Assembly (NCBI GenBank): GCA_037127315.1
Contig: JBBBDQ010000399.1
Coordinates: forward strand, 804,501 to 868,500
Direction of reading: 5' to 3'
DNA length: 64,000 nt
Source of the DNA: Ascarosepion bandense
Taxonomy: Eukaryota; Mollusca; Cephalopoda; Sepiida; Sepiidae
The translations under genes were made by a program, and so were the position numbers. This document shows, in pieces, positions 31,931-43,530 of the stretch. Each line of letters starts with the position of its first letter. Within the stretch, counting starts at the first letter, position 1. The notes beneath the pieces are model-generated. The model did not search any database and was not told the DNA's origin. It worked only from the letters and a program-made list of their open reading frames with translations.

Positions 31931-32261
31931 CGGAAACGTCTTTTCAGTTTTTGCTGTATTAGAAAATAAATATTTTGCAAATTTGACATACCGTTCGTTC
32001 TAAATAAAAAAAAACAAACTTATCAGCATCCAAAAGCTGTTGACAACGTGACCCAGATACGCAATGTGCAGGCGACTCATCTACCGGATAGAGATCATGA
32101 TCTTGTGTCGGTATAGAGATAGTCTTATGCTGTGAGGAACAGTATCAGGTGGTGGGCAATTGATCAGATATCAGCACCTATCGGAATTTCGAACGTAACA
32201 CTTTATTTAATCTACGGCAGGAGATTGTTTTCGTTCCAATATGCATATCTAGAGATATACC

Positions 32262-32562
32262 GTCTAATGCATTGGATATCGGCTCGGAACGAGAAATCGA
32301 GGAGCCAAGTTCGAATTCCAGCTGAATTCATTGCCTTCACTTATGCGCAAATACCCTTGGGAAAGGTATTACTCCGTCTATTCCTTCCAGTTATGGGTTA
32401 AATAACAGGACAGATTGGGTTCCATAGACTTGGTCGGCAACCAGTCTACCGCAGAAAGCAATGGCAACCTACTGCGGGATAATCTTTTGTCCAGTCAGTC
32501 ATGTCTCTTTCGAGACATGATCGCCCAAAGCGTGTATCACGTATGGCACTTAACTGACTGAT
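32262..32562 (+). mobile_element. tRNA-derived SINE
   Basis: Near-consensus copy: ATTGGATATCGGCTCGGAAC head, AAGTTCGAATTCC box B, GACAGATTGGGTTCCATAG body, and a CACTTAACTGACTGA end. Confidence 0.88.
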
Positions 32563-32568
32563 CAGTTA

Positions 32569-33454
32569 GTGCTTTCTACCCAGTCTAATACAAACTGCCC
32601 GAAGCAGGTATTGATCTCCATAGACACTTAAAACTAAGGTTTTAATCTATTAGAATAGTGTCGTACGGAATAAGAACGTAAATATAAAATTTAATCTACT
32701 GAAATTAAAACTGAAATAAAAGCTTCGAGAAAATATATTTCATTTGTAAAATTTCATTTTAAAACTTAGGGATCACATTTATAAGATGGTCTATAATTTA
32801 AAAGTTGTATTTGAAAAATTAACAAGGTGAAAAGATATACAAATATAAATAACGTAAAGATTATTATATATTTAATGTAAATACATTACTAATGATTTCA
32901 TCATAATGCATCAAAGACCAGAAAAAATATTTGGGCCCTGAATTAAGGAAAGCCATAATGAATATGATTATTTTATGTAAACTATTTTTTAAAAAATTGG
33001 TAAAACGAATGTCGGTGGCCTTGAATCAAGAAATTAATAACTTCATGGAAAGCGTAAATGCGTTAAAAAAGAGAGATGGTAAGTAGCCAGGAATTAATGC
33101 CAGTATTAAAGATACGTATAATCTAAATGCATTGCTAATGATGTTCTTAAAAAAAATGTATAGAAAATCAGGAAGAAAGGGACTGCCATCTGTCAGGAAT
33201 TAATGCAAAACATTGGGAAAAATTATCTTGAGCAAACAATCATCATCCTTTACCAAGTGCTCAAAAAAGATAAAACTCAAACCTTTCTAAAAGATTAAGA
33301 AGGATCTGCAATTAGAATGAAAGCAGTGATGGCACCTACTCTGACGCCATCATAGCAATGAAGAAAATATATTTAAAAAATGTTTTATGCATATAAAAAT
33401 TATATTCTTTAAGATAAACTGGATAATCCTGTGACTCATCGTATAAGGCTTTTT
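32569..33454. other. Very AT-rich DNA with a possible RT relic
   Basis: Between 33030 and 33330 the plus strand can be read as NALKKRDGK, PGIN and similar scraps that resemble the start of an RT palm in LINEs. The evidence is weak and I do not outline a copy. Confidence 0.3.
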
Positions 33455-34590
33455 TCGTTTTTTATATTTTATTAAAAAATAAACTGACCACATCCGATCA
33501 ATGTTTTCTTCTTCTTCTTCTTCTTCTTCTTCTTCTTCTGGTACCGTGTCTTTTCAGAACGTAGGTGATCATGGGCTTACATTTGTCGCTGTGTCTTGTC
33601 ATTTTAAGTAACCCTATCAAACACCTATTCCGTCATCTATTTGATCAAGCCTATCAAATATGTCTCTGTTTTTTCATATGTTATTAAAAAATAATTTGAC
33701 CACATCCAATCAATATTTTCTTCTTCTTCTTCATCTACCGTGTCCCTTCAGGACGTAGGTGATCATGGGCTTAGATTTGTACATGTCTCTTGTCATTCTT
33801 GGTATCTCTCCCAAACATCTGTTCCGCCATCCATTTGATCAAGCCTATCAAATATGTCTCGCACCGCTTTCGCTTGTCTCTCTTTCATTCAATCCGTCCA
33901 ATTAGATTCTTCAGGCCCTCTTTCCTCATTACGGGCCCTTTGAATATCAGCTGTCTCTTTCTGATGTCAGTTATGAGTTTTTCTTTTTATTTGCATCCTC
34001 TATAACACCTCGTCATTGCCCACGTACTCCGTCCATATTAACCTCAGCATCCTTCTGTAGACCCACATTTCTACTGCTTCGAGCTACTCTTTCATCTTTG
34101 AAGCGATCAGAATTACAGGTATCACATAGCAATCCGGATTTTTTTATTTGTTTCTAATTATATTTTCCTGTCTCTCAATACTCTGGTTAGCTTTTGAAAT
34201 GAGTACTTAACTATGCCAATACGTCATCGGATTTTAGTGACGCGCTTTTCATCCTCTGTAAGAACGCTTCTAAAGTATTTAAATTTCTTTACTTGTTTTA
34301 GTTTAGTTCCACCAAAATGTCTGACATTTTCGTTTCTTCGTTTTTACTGAAGTTTTCTTGAAGTTTATGCTGCCCTTACTTCTTGCTTTCGTTTGCTACC
34401 TTCTATAGAATGTCCTGCATTTTCTTTTCCGTGTCTGCTCTCAGCACTACGTCATCTGGGTATCTTATATTGTTGAGATTGTGGCCGCTAATGATGAATC
34501 CTAGCAAGAATTGTTTCGCTGTATAAATTGCATGGATCGGGTGAGAAAACACTTCCCTGTCTTACGCCCCTTTCTCATTTTGTATACCTA
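33455..34590 (-). pseudogene. RTE-like LINE with RT palm, plus a tandem duplication of its 3' end
   Basis: From 34590 the minus strand reads VRQGSVFSPDPCNLYSETIL and, with shifts, GGHNLNNIRYPDDVVL (catalytic YADD as YPDD), then the thumb and the RRMLRL-type C-terminus to a (GAA)n tail near 33730. The last ~200 bp including flank (about 33675-33870) is repeated at 33455-33668 with its own (GAA)n run. This is the only RTE copy here that retains the catalytic block. Confidence 0.75.
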
Positions 34591-35339
34591 CTTTTTTTTT
34601 TTTTTTATAAGAGTTTCACCCCGAGTAAGACATGTCACTGCCACTACTGCGCAGGGGGCTACGTAGAGTGGAGAAAGGCTGATTAAATATAGGAAATAAC
34701 AGAGGGTGGGTGATAGGCGGGTGAGGATACCGAGAATGAGGGTTGGGTAGATGAGAGTGTTGTGAGAATAGTTGGGAGTTAGTGTGATAGGAGGTGTCTA
34801 TTGACCCTACATTTAAACACCTGGAGATTGTAACTGTCGGGAAAGCAGACTTGTGGAAGGGAGTTCCACAGGCGGGAAACGCGAGAAAACAAGCTGTTGG
34901 AGTAGAATTTACGGTTACATCTTATTTGTTTAACTGTAAAAGGGTGGGACCTAGTTGCTAATCTAGTATCTCGTGTAAATTCGTGCTTAGGCGGCACCAG
35001 TGATCTAAGCTCATCGGAGCAGAAGCCATGAAAGTACTTGTAGAAGAGGCACAGGGAAGCTACATCACGCCGGTGTGAGAGCGGCTGCAGCCGGTCTGCC
35101 AAGTCAGTATCAACCACGTTACAGATCCTCCTTTGTATTTTGTCAAGAAGCCCAAGGAGAGCAGCAGGGGCACCCGACCAGATATGGCAGCAATATTCAA
35201 TACACGGGCGGATGGTAGATTTGTATATGTGCAGAATAGTTTCAGGTGGGAAAAATTTCCGGGCCCTGCACAGGGAGTCCACTTTCATAGCAGCAGATTT
35301 GGCAATGGGTTCAATATAGTCATTCCATTTGAGGTGAAT
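34591..35339 (-). mobile_element. Jockey/CR1-like LINE, 5'-truncated copy
   Basis: Poly-T at 34591-34606 marks the 3' end. The tail reads CACCCCGAGTAAGACATG on the plus strand. An uninterrupted 169-codon frame follows (next entry). The copy stops near 35339 at the IESIAK region. Confidence 0.88.
34779..35288 (-). pseudogene. LINE RT C-terminal domain, uninterrupted 169 codons
   Basis: The frame reads MKVDSLCRARKFFPPETILH, SGAPAALLGLLDKIQRRICN, LSHRRDVASLCLFYKYFHGF and SRVSRLWNSLPQVCFPDSYN to a natural stop. It has no RT catalytic residues. The lack of stops suggests a fairly young insertion. Methionine 1 is internal to the parent protein, not a real start. Confidence 0.85.
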
Positions 35340-36084
35340 TCATTTTTTATTCATACGCAAGCGGTTTGCGTCCAATGCACGTTCTTGAATATCCTAATAT
35401 GTTTCCTGAATATATTGAGGTTGTCAAGCATTTAAAACAAGTCTGTGTGGCGTATTTTGTCAAACGCTTTTACCGTCGTCAATAAAGTACAGATAAATTT
35501 CCTTCTGCATTTGTATTCTACGTCTGTAAAAATTAAATGATTCATTTCTTGAACTTTAGCCAAGCAGGATACTGGTAATTGATCCAGATTAAAAAAAAAA
35601 AGAAAAACGTGCGAATTTTATGGGTAAGAATTCGTGTACTGATTAAAAAGCTTTTCGTTGTATGCCTCAGCGAGCTATCAGTAAATACGAAGGATGAGTT
35701 GCAGTAGTTTGCTTAAGTGCATTTATCTTCTAAATAATCATTTGACTTAAAAGAATACAGCATAAGATGAAAGCTACGAATTAGGGACACAGTCAATTAC
35801 ACAAACTTAAATGTATATCAAGAGTTTTATCAGAGGACGGAAATTGCGACACCGCAATCCGAAGACATATAGTAATAGCGAAGGTTGCCTTCCAAAATTT
35901 AAGCAATATATATATATATTAAAATTTGTGTATATAGGCAGTAAATTTTCTTTTAAACATGTCAGATTAGATAAATTGCAAACAATATTTTTGCTTATTT
36001 TTAATAAAATTCGTTCATACTCACCGATAATCTTTTTGCTCATTCCAATCAAAAGATGTCAGAAATGAGATGTAACGTTAACAG
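35340..36084. other. Unassigned intergenic DNA
   Basis: No assignable repeat or gene. Short open frames on both strands at 35807-36068 share no known motif. Confidence 0.45.
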
Positions 36085-36160
36085 GCGTTATTTTCATACA
36101 TTTTTCAAAATACCCAAGTCATTTCAACCCCTTTCCGAGGTCATCTTCAGGGGTGTGAGT
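36085..36160 (-). other. Hammerhead-like tail motif (variant core)
   Basis: Minus strand: CCTGAAGAT (36150-36142), a stem GACCTC pairing with GGGGTT using wobble pairs, then GAAATGACTTGGGTA. The layout copies a hammerhead, but the first core segment is CTGAAGAT, one base longer than CTGANGA. Probably the terminal part of a retroelement. Confidence 0.45.
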
Positions 36161-36412
36161 TATGGTAACAAATGTAACCGGAAAACTAGGTTGCTAAAAG
36201 TCACTGTACATTTTTCCTGAATCAGATATAACGGTTGAAAAAATTGCTAGCGTTCATTAGAACGTGAACATTATCCAAAATGGAATTTTTTTATATGTTG
36301 TAATGTCATGGCCATGCACGTGTTGAAGCATAAAAAACTGTTCTTTTTACAAAAGTTTTAGAACATGATTACAGTATTCATAGCTGATTATATGAATTGA
36401 CGTCTTAAATGT

Positions 36413-36413
36413 T

Positions 36414-36484
<71 letters not shown>
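36413..36484. repeat. (GATA)n microsatellite
   Basis: About eighteen perfect GATA units directly at the 3' end of a LINE copy. Confidence 0.95.
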
Positions 36485-36485
<1 letters not shown>

Positions 36486-36830
36486 ATCATTTTGTCCCAA
36501 ATAAAGCAGGACCACCACTGGTGAACAAGGAGTTACAGTGAAGGAAAAATATGCTACATGGGGACATTGAAAAGGGATAAGATATAGATGTGAATCACAA
36601 AAATGAAAGATGCCAATTGATGTTACATTTAAAATTTTGAAGATTTTAGCTATTAAGGAAGCAAGCCAACGGAAGGGAGTTCCACTAACTGGAACTGCGA
36701 GAAAATAACCTGTTAGAGTAGAAGAGATGGTTACATTTCACTATTTCGACGGTAAAAGAGCAGGATCTAAATGTCAATCTAGTAACACACGTAAATACAT
36801 ATGGTCAGGGCACGATGGAAAGAAGCTGAA
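36485..36830 (-). mobile_element. Jockey/CR1-like LINE, degenerate 3' copy
   Basis: Plus-strand landmarks in reverse: ATCATTTTGTCCCAAATAAA (tail), TGTTACATTTAAAATTTTG, GGGAGTTCCACTAACTGGAA. The same order is seen in better copies. Frames are destroyed. Confidence 0.65.
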
Positions 36831-37068
36831 ACGATTTCTGTTCTGTCGTCGTATCTGATAAGGTAATTTAATTTATTGCTTTTCTCAACATCTTTTTTTT
36901 TTAAACACAGCTTTCTCACATTACATATATATTACTCTAAAGAAGTGATTTATTGTTCAATAATGCAACTGATTTTTATCAGGTGTATGGGTAGGTATTA
37001 GAAGGCTATCATAATCCGTTTAGTATAATAGAAGAAGGCAAAGAAAGTGTTGGGTATTACCTATTTAT

Positions 37069-37108
37069 TATTCGTTAATATTTCGAGATCAGAATCTCAT
37101 CTTCAGAA
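37069..37108 (-). other. Hammerhead-like tail motif (variant core)
   Basis: Minus strand: CTGAAGAT, stem GAGAT/ATCTC around UCUG, then GAAATATTAACG. It has the same one-base-longer core segment as at 36.1 kb. Confidence 0.4.
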
Positions 37109-37232
37109 TGATAGGAGAGCTTGGTTTCAACTTGTCCGCCGTTGGACCGTGCCTTTAAACGAATGGTCCTCTTTCGCTGCTACTGCTGTCATTAATTGTA
37201 TTGAGTATGTGTTTTTGTGTACTTATTCATGG

Positions 37233-37234
37233 GT

Positions 37235-37305
<71 letters not shown>
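37233..37305. repeat. (GT)n microsatellite
   Basis: About 35 GT units. Confidence 0.95.
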
Positions 37306-37504
37306 TTTATAATTGATATAAGTGTGTACAGTAGTAGGATATGGCTTTTTCGCCTCTTGTTTTAAGTGATAGTGTGCGTTTATGATCTGATGGTATATCT
37401 ACCTGCTTTAATTTATGGTTTGACATGTGCGCAGGGTTTGGCATTTCCGCATCTCCTTTAGAATGGTGGTAGGAGCCGTTTTATGACTTGATGTTATGTC
37501 TATC

Positions 37505-37950
37505 TGCTTTTTTTTATAATCGTGTCGCCTCAATCAAGGCATTTTACTGCCACTGTTGTGCAGGGAGTTACATAGGAGGAATGTTATAAGAATGAATGAG
37601 AGGTTGCAGGGGTGTCAGGAAATGAGTAGAAGGAAGAGAATGCTGATGAGAGTGGGGTGGACGAAGAAAAAAGCATGTGAGAGAGGATGTAAGTTACTGA
37701 GACAGGAGATGACTATTGACTTTAGATTTAAATTCTTGGAGATTATAGCTGTCGGGAAAGCAATTATGCGGATGGGAATTCCACAGGCGGGAAGTGCGAG
37801 AAAAGAAGCTGTGGGGTAGAATTTGCGTTTACAATTTATTGGTTTCACAGTAAAAGGGTAGGAACTAGTTGCTAATCTTAGTGGCCCGAGGAAATTCATA
37901 TATAGGGGTTACCAGTGAACTAAGTTTATCGGAGCAGAAGCTGTGAATAT
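37505..37950 (-). mobile_element. Jockey/CR1-like LINE, 3' copy
   Basis: Minus strand reads FLGPLRLATSSYPFTVKPIN, then ASFLALPACGIPIRI with a shift relative to SRTSRLWNSLP, then 3' UTR and the GGCA-GTAAAA-TGCC tail hairpin near 37540. Confidence 0.78.
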
Positions 37951-37996
37951 ATTTATAGAATTGGAAAAAATTTCTGACAAGTTAATGTTTGTAAAT

Positions 37997-38157
37997 AGCA
38001 GAACGTTCAATTGAGCAAAGAAAACTCCTCCCCACCCCTAAAAAATTCGGCACTTTTTCTCATGTCCCGTGGGTAGATTCTATTCAGAGTTGAATTTCTT
38101 CAGTGTAAGTCATTTGTTGTGTTTCTCTATAACAATTTCTCAATTGAACGTTCTGCT
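37997..38157. mobile_element. 161-bp MITE-like element with perfect 19-bp inverted ends
   Basis: AGCAGAACGTTCAATTGAG at 37997-38015 is repeated perfectly in inverse at 38139-38157. The 123-bp interior has no frame. Target duplication is unclear (AAT and TTAA flank the ends), so the superfamily is unknown. Confidence 0.6.
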
Positions 38158-40345
38158 TTAATTCGAGGCGTGTTGATTGCTACATTTTTTCTCATTTTAA
38201 ACGTTATTCTTAATGGATACACGTATTTGCGTAGATACTAGGTCTATTTATTAATTATTTTTGTCTACCGGCCTGAATATTTGCGGAATCTTATTGAATA
38301 AAAACAGTTTCCACATTCTCTTGAAAAAAAACTTTATTTAAAAAGAATTGGAATAAACTAAACGAAAAAAGGCGCAATTTCATTACAATAAATTTTGCAT
38401 TTTCTTTTCTGAATGACTGCTAATTGTCGTGTCGTTTCCTTAATCATACAAAGCTGAGTTGTCGTGTGGGCAAAAAGCTAGCATTCTTGCCGTGCAAACT
38501 TAGTTCAAATCTCCCGATGTTGATTTTGTCAAACAATGTGATTTCTCAATAACCTCGGCCACTGGCGATTATACCATTTTATGGAACCATTACAAAATAA
38601 GTATTTTAAAGCCATACCCAGGGTCTGAGTCAAACACTTTGAGTAATTGTGGGAGAATTGCTCAAAATCCGTCGATTTGAGCGTTCTGGGCCCGTTAAAA
38701 ACATTGATCATGTCACATGCGCTCTGTCCGAGAACCTATAGTAAGGCCTGCTCAGCATGTTTTTCTGTATATATCACCTTCTCGTTCACTCGGTGTTGAG
38801 AAAAAACAAATATACCTGCTGTAGGAATAAGCTAGCCAGACTAGCCGACAAGTGTTGTTGAAAACAAGCTTACTGATCAACCGGTTACTTTAAGACAAAA
38901 TCTTTTGCAAAGTTATGAAAATATTCTGAAGTTCAATAGAAATTTAAAATAATTTTATATCTGTTTGGCCTATAGAAAACAAATCCTATTTCATTCCATC
39001 ACTTAACTAAACCCACAAAGTAAAATTGCACACCTGCAAATCGGATTCAAATGATTTTGGAAAAACCCAGACCAAGGAAAGTTTCACAAGTCAGTGCGAA
39101 AAGCAAAATTCTAGATCCTGATTGGATAGGAAATCTAAAATTGATATATGACGCCAGTCAATTTTTTTTCACACCTGAAGAAGAAAATGCCGCCTGGAGT
39201 CGGTCACATGACAATAATGCACTATTTAACCACATTCCCTGACCGGTCAAATAGAGTCCAACAACGGAGCTGTGGCAATGTAACAAAATGTAACAAAAGA
39301 AATTTCAAGAAGCCGACCTGAACGTAAAGGCGCGTCACAGATTCATTCAACCTTTTCTTCCAATTTTCTTTTTTCTTCATTTTTACTCCGCGCCGCCATA
39401 AAAATATTAACATCATCAACAACAACAACAACAACAGCAACAACAACAAGACACTCTAAGTACAATTTCTTTATTTCTTCTACCTTCTTTCCCAGCCTGT
39501 CGCCAACCTACCAAAAAGGGGAAGGAACAAAAAAGAAAGAATTTACATACTGCTACTATCATTATAAACCAAGGATGTTCAACTATTTACAACTACCAAC
39601 CATGAACTTTTAATTTCTGTGGACATTTTAAATACCTACATTTCTCTTTGAGCAATTTTAATTACAAAACTACATGAACTTTATCAATGAACATTTTTCT
39701 TCTCCCAAATGTGTTATCGTGTTCAGTTAACGAAATTTCACTTATATTTTTCTTCTTACAATTTTGTCATTCTGTTAATAAATTTTCACTTTAATGTACA
39801 AACGGAATATTTTATCGTTCCACATTTCAACATCCAACCTTCAACCTTCTGATATTTAAATTGTGGGGACTTCGGACGTGTTTGGCACAAGGCCAGTTTA
39901 CCAAGCATCACTGAGGACTCCTACAGTCATATGATGCATTTAAATGGAAAGAGTAACAGTCTCGGAAGCTCATAAATTTTTTGAACAAAGTCGTCCACAA
40001 AAAAAAGAAAAAAAACTGAATGTCTAGTGATGATAATGTGCATATACATGATTCAAATAAATATTAAATGAGTAGTCGATGTAAAACAATTATGAAAACT
40101 GTCTAAATATATTTTTAAAAAAAACTGTTTAAATATACTGAAATAAATACATAAATTAACACGATGTGGAAGATACCATTACTTAGGGATGAAGGAATAT
40201 GCCTATTAACGAAATCGAAAATCGTACTGAATACAGTGTTCATCCGAGCTAAAAAAAGAATAGATAAAGTGTTAAAATAGATATTGGAAGAGAGGATATG
40301 TAAATAACTAGAAAAAAAAAACGAACGGTTTAGTGAAATATTTCG
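38158..40345. other. Mostly unassigned, repeat-poor DNA
   Basis: No recognised element in 2.2 kb, apart from an (AAC)n run at about 39413-39450. A 63-codon frame at 39051-39242 begins MILEKPRPRKVSQV and has no known relatives that I can name. Confidence 0.45.
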
Positions 40346-41055
40346 AATTAATATATATATATATATATATATATAAACTTTTCACCCTAAGCAAGGCAGT
40401 TTTACTATTACTGGTGTGCAAGGGGTTACATAGAAAGAAAGTGATGAGAAAGAGGAACAGGTTATAGGGGCTCTCAGAGAAAGTGCAAGAGAAGGATGTG
40501 AATAATGGTGTGATGAGAGTAGAATGAACGGAGAAAACAACATGAGGGAAAGGATGCAAGTCATTGAGATAGGAGATGACATTTGACTTTTTATTTAAAT
40601 TCTTGGAGATTGTAGCTGTCGGGGAAGCAAGAATACGGAAGGGAATTCTACAGGCGGGACGTGCGTAAAAAGAAGTTGAGGTTACATCTTACTGGTTCTA
40701 CTATAAAAGGGTGGTACTTAGTTGCTAGTCTAGTAGCACGAATAAATTCATGCAGAGGGGCAACAGTGAGCTAAGCTCGTCGAAGCAGAAGCCGTTAAAG
40801 TATTTGTAGAAGAGGCATAGGGAAGCCACATTACGCCGCTAAGAAATTGACTACAGCTGAGCTACCATGTCGGAATCGATCAAATTGCAGCTCCGTTGGG
40901 TTTTTTTCAAAAAGCTCGATGTGAATAGCAGGGGCACCCAACCGAATGTGGCAGCTGTATTCAATACACGGGTAGTTGGTAAATTTATATATGAGCAGGA
41001 TGGATTCAGACGGGAAAAACTTTCTGGTCGTACGGAGTGAACCGGCCTTCATTTG
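40346..41055 (-). mobile_element. Jockey/CR1-like LINE, 3' copy next to (TA)n
   Basis: (TA)n at 40352-40374 abuts the 3' end. Landmarks in reverse: TTTCACCCTAAGCAAGGCAG, ATTCTACAGGCGGGACGTGC, CATGTCGGAATCGATCAAAT and CACCCAACCGAATGTGGCAG. Frames are broken. Confidence 0.78.
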
Positions 41056-42235
41056 ACTTAGAATGAGAAAATAAGATCGGAAATGGTATAAATCCATTTC
41101 TTTTTCTCTCATTTTTGTGTTGAATAACATGACAGAGTATAACCTCTTGCCTTGCTTGTCAATCAGTCTACCTAAGAAAGAAAAGGCAACATAGTGCGAA
41201 AAAAATCATCTGTTTCGTCAATCATGAATCAACAGACATGATTTTCCAAGCGTATATGGCGCGTATGACAATAAACTCACTGAATAAACATCAGTTATTA
41301 TTAAACTATGTCACCGTGTTGTCACTAAAATCGACTATAAATATATACTCTTTATTTTTTTTTATCGATATTTTTCAACGTTTGTTGTCTTTAAAGTTCC
41401 CTTATTCTGAAAGGAGTTATTTATTTATTTATTTTGTGACTATTGTGGATTTTCGTCACCAATTTTTGTGCAGTTGTTGCGAAAACTTTGCCGCAAATTT
41501 GTAGTGACCGGTTTGTGCCGGAGGTAAGACATGAACAAGAAAGTAGGTTCAAAACAGAATATTAGTATAACAAGAAACAAGATATTCAAAGGAAGTGTTA
41601 ATAATAAGTAACATAGAAATAAGTAAGTCCGAAGGTATTATTACGCTGCTTATTGCCTGACCAATAGCTGTCGTCAATTGCCTTGTTAACTGCTCTTGTT
41701 AACTGCTGTTCCTGTTAACTAATTTCGTAACCTGCCTTCAGAACTCACGCAGGTAATTACTTATAAAAAGAGGAAGAGTCCACTACTCGTAGGAGGGCAC
41801 CATAACAGTGAAATTTTTACCAGTACCTCGTACAAAAACGGGAGGTCCCGTGAAAAAAATATTGTTCACATTCTTTTATTGGACTAGAATGTTCGTTTTC
41901 GATGTTTCTATCACAATATTTTGGCAAAATTCAAAATTGTCTCAAGTGCTGTGTAAGAATATCTTTTACTCTCGACAAAGAGTTAAAACCATAACAATAA
42001 AAAAATTGAATTCTAACACAAAAAGCAGACACCCATTCACTAAATGCGTTTCGTTTGTATAAAAACTGAAACAAACTAGAAATGTCTAAACGTCTCAGAC
42101 CATATATACTTATTATTATTCATGAAAGTACAGAAACAATTTAATTCCAATTCGAACGAAGACTTCTTCAAAATCGTCCCGTGTTCTGTAATGAAACATT
42201 TGGAAATGCATCGTAATCGTTTTATTATTCTTACA
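41056..42235. other. Unassigned intergenic DNA
   Basis: An 84-codon frame at 41808-42062 (MKFLPVPRTKTGGPV...) lies 45 bp downstream of a TATAAAA at about 41762, but I find no motif in it. No other feature is supported. Confidence 0.4.
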
Positions 42236-42611
42236 TACACTACGGGCCATAATTATAAGGCCACCCCAGTGTTTAAAAAAAATCATTTATTTCAAACTAG
42301 TTTATTATTTATTACTAAGTGGATAATTCTAAGTAAAAATAGAATGGTTCTTTTGTTATTATTACCTTGCAAAATTTTACAAGGCTGCCAGAAAGCCTTT
42401 GCTTCGGTCAACCAATAAGAAGAAGAGACTAACTTGGGAAAGAGAGCACAAAAACTGAATACCAGAATAGTTCATATTATTGTGCAGTATTAACGAAAGA
42501 ACCATTCTATTTTCATTTAGAATTATCCACTTGGCAATAAATACTAAAAATAGTATGAAATACATCATTTTTTAAAACTAGGGTCGCCTAATAATTATGG
42601 CCGGTAGTGTA
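42236..42611 (+). mobile_element. Deleted Tc1-like transposon with long inverted ends
   Basis: TACACTACGGGCCATAATTA at the left and its inverted partner GGCCGGTAGTGTA at the right begin inverted repeats that extend inward over 100 bp. Both contain TGGATAATTCTAA and AGAATGGTTCTTT. The centre (about 42418-42455) reads NKKKRLTWEREHKN, like the segment between the DNA-binding and catalytic domains of Tc1 transposases. The catalytic region is missing. Confidence 0.7.
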
Positions 42612-42651
42612 AATAATAAAGATATGGATACCAGTCTTAGAGAATAATTAA

Positions 42652-42932
42652 AATTGAAAATAGAATGGTTCTTTTGTTAATACTGCACAACATGTGCATC
42701 AAATGAATTTATAAATATTTAATAATTACCTATATTGCAATTTCATCAATGTAAGAATGAAGAAAATTAAGGGTGATTCGGACGAGGTCATCTTTGCATC
42801 CTTGCCTTGTAAAACTTTGCAAAGTAATAATCACAAAAGAACCATTCTATTTTCATTTAGAATTATCCACTTAAAAATAGTATGAAATACATTAAAAACT
42901 GGGATGGCCTAATACTTATGGCCGGTAGTGTA
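42652..42932. mobile_element. Second copy of the same Tc1-like family, left end truncated
   Basis: It starts inside the left repeat (GAAAATAGAATGGTTCTTTT) and ends with the intact right terminus (GGCCGGTAGTGTA). The centre differs from the first copy. Only ~40 bp separates the two copies. Confidence 0.65.
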
Positions 42933-43274
42933 CATTTTCATTTTTATTGCTTCTGCCACACGATTTCAGCCGCTACTTTGTTCAAAAGTGGTCATTCCGT
43001 ACGTTCTTACCAATAAATCGCATTTTCGCGAAAGGGTGAGTATTTAAACGGTGGGTTGCGTTTGAACTGTTGCATGTTTTATTTAAATTATAATATGTAG
43101 CATCTCTCTGAAAAGCTCTGTTTTTTTTTTTTGGTTTTTTTTAGTTCAATCATATTAACTCGTGTACAAATGCCCTTGCTAACTGATGTAACAAAAAACA
43201 TCAGTTCTCATCCAAATAATTTGTCTTCTTTTAATAAACGTGTATTGTAAAAGAACGAACACAAGAGTAGTCAG
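42933..43274. other. Unassigned intergenic DNA
   Basis: No recognised feature. Confidence 0.4.
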
Positions 43275-43530
43275 GGATGACTATTTTTCTAGTTCTTTAG
43301 CAACCATTTTTCTAACATCTTTAGTAAACATTTTTCTAAAATCATTAGCAAGCAGTTCTCTACTATATTTAGCAACCATTTTTCTAACAGCTTTAGGAAA
43401 CGTTTTTCTAAAATCATTAGCAAACAGTTCTCTGCTAAAATTAACGACCATTGTTATATTACCTTTAGCGACTACTTTTCTAACATCCTTAGTAACCATT
43501 TTTCTAACATCTTTCTCAACCATTTATCTA
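43275..43530. repeat. 30-bp minisatellite, about eight units
   Basis: Units resemble ACCATTTTTCTAACATCTTT with variants (AACATTTTTCTAAAATCATT, CAGTTCTCTACTATATTT). Because 30 is a multiple of three, long open frames appear on both strands with a 10-residue period. I read this as a repeat and not as a gene. Confidence 0.75.

Noticed and set aside
41500..41807. Possible LTR with TG...CA ends and a TATAAAA
   Set aside because: The two ends do not form matching inverted termini and no target duplication is seen.
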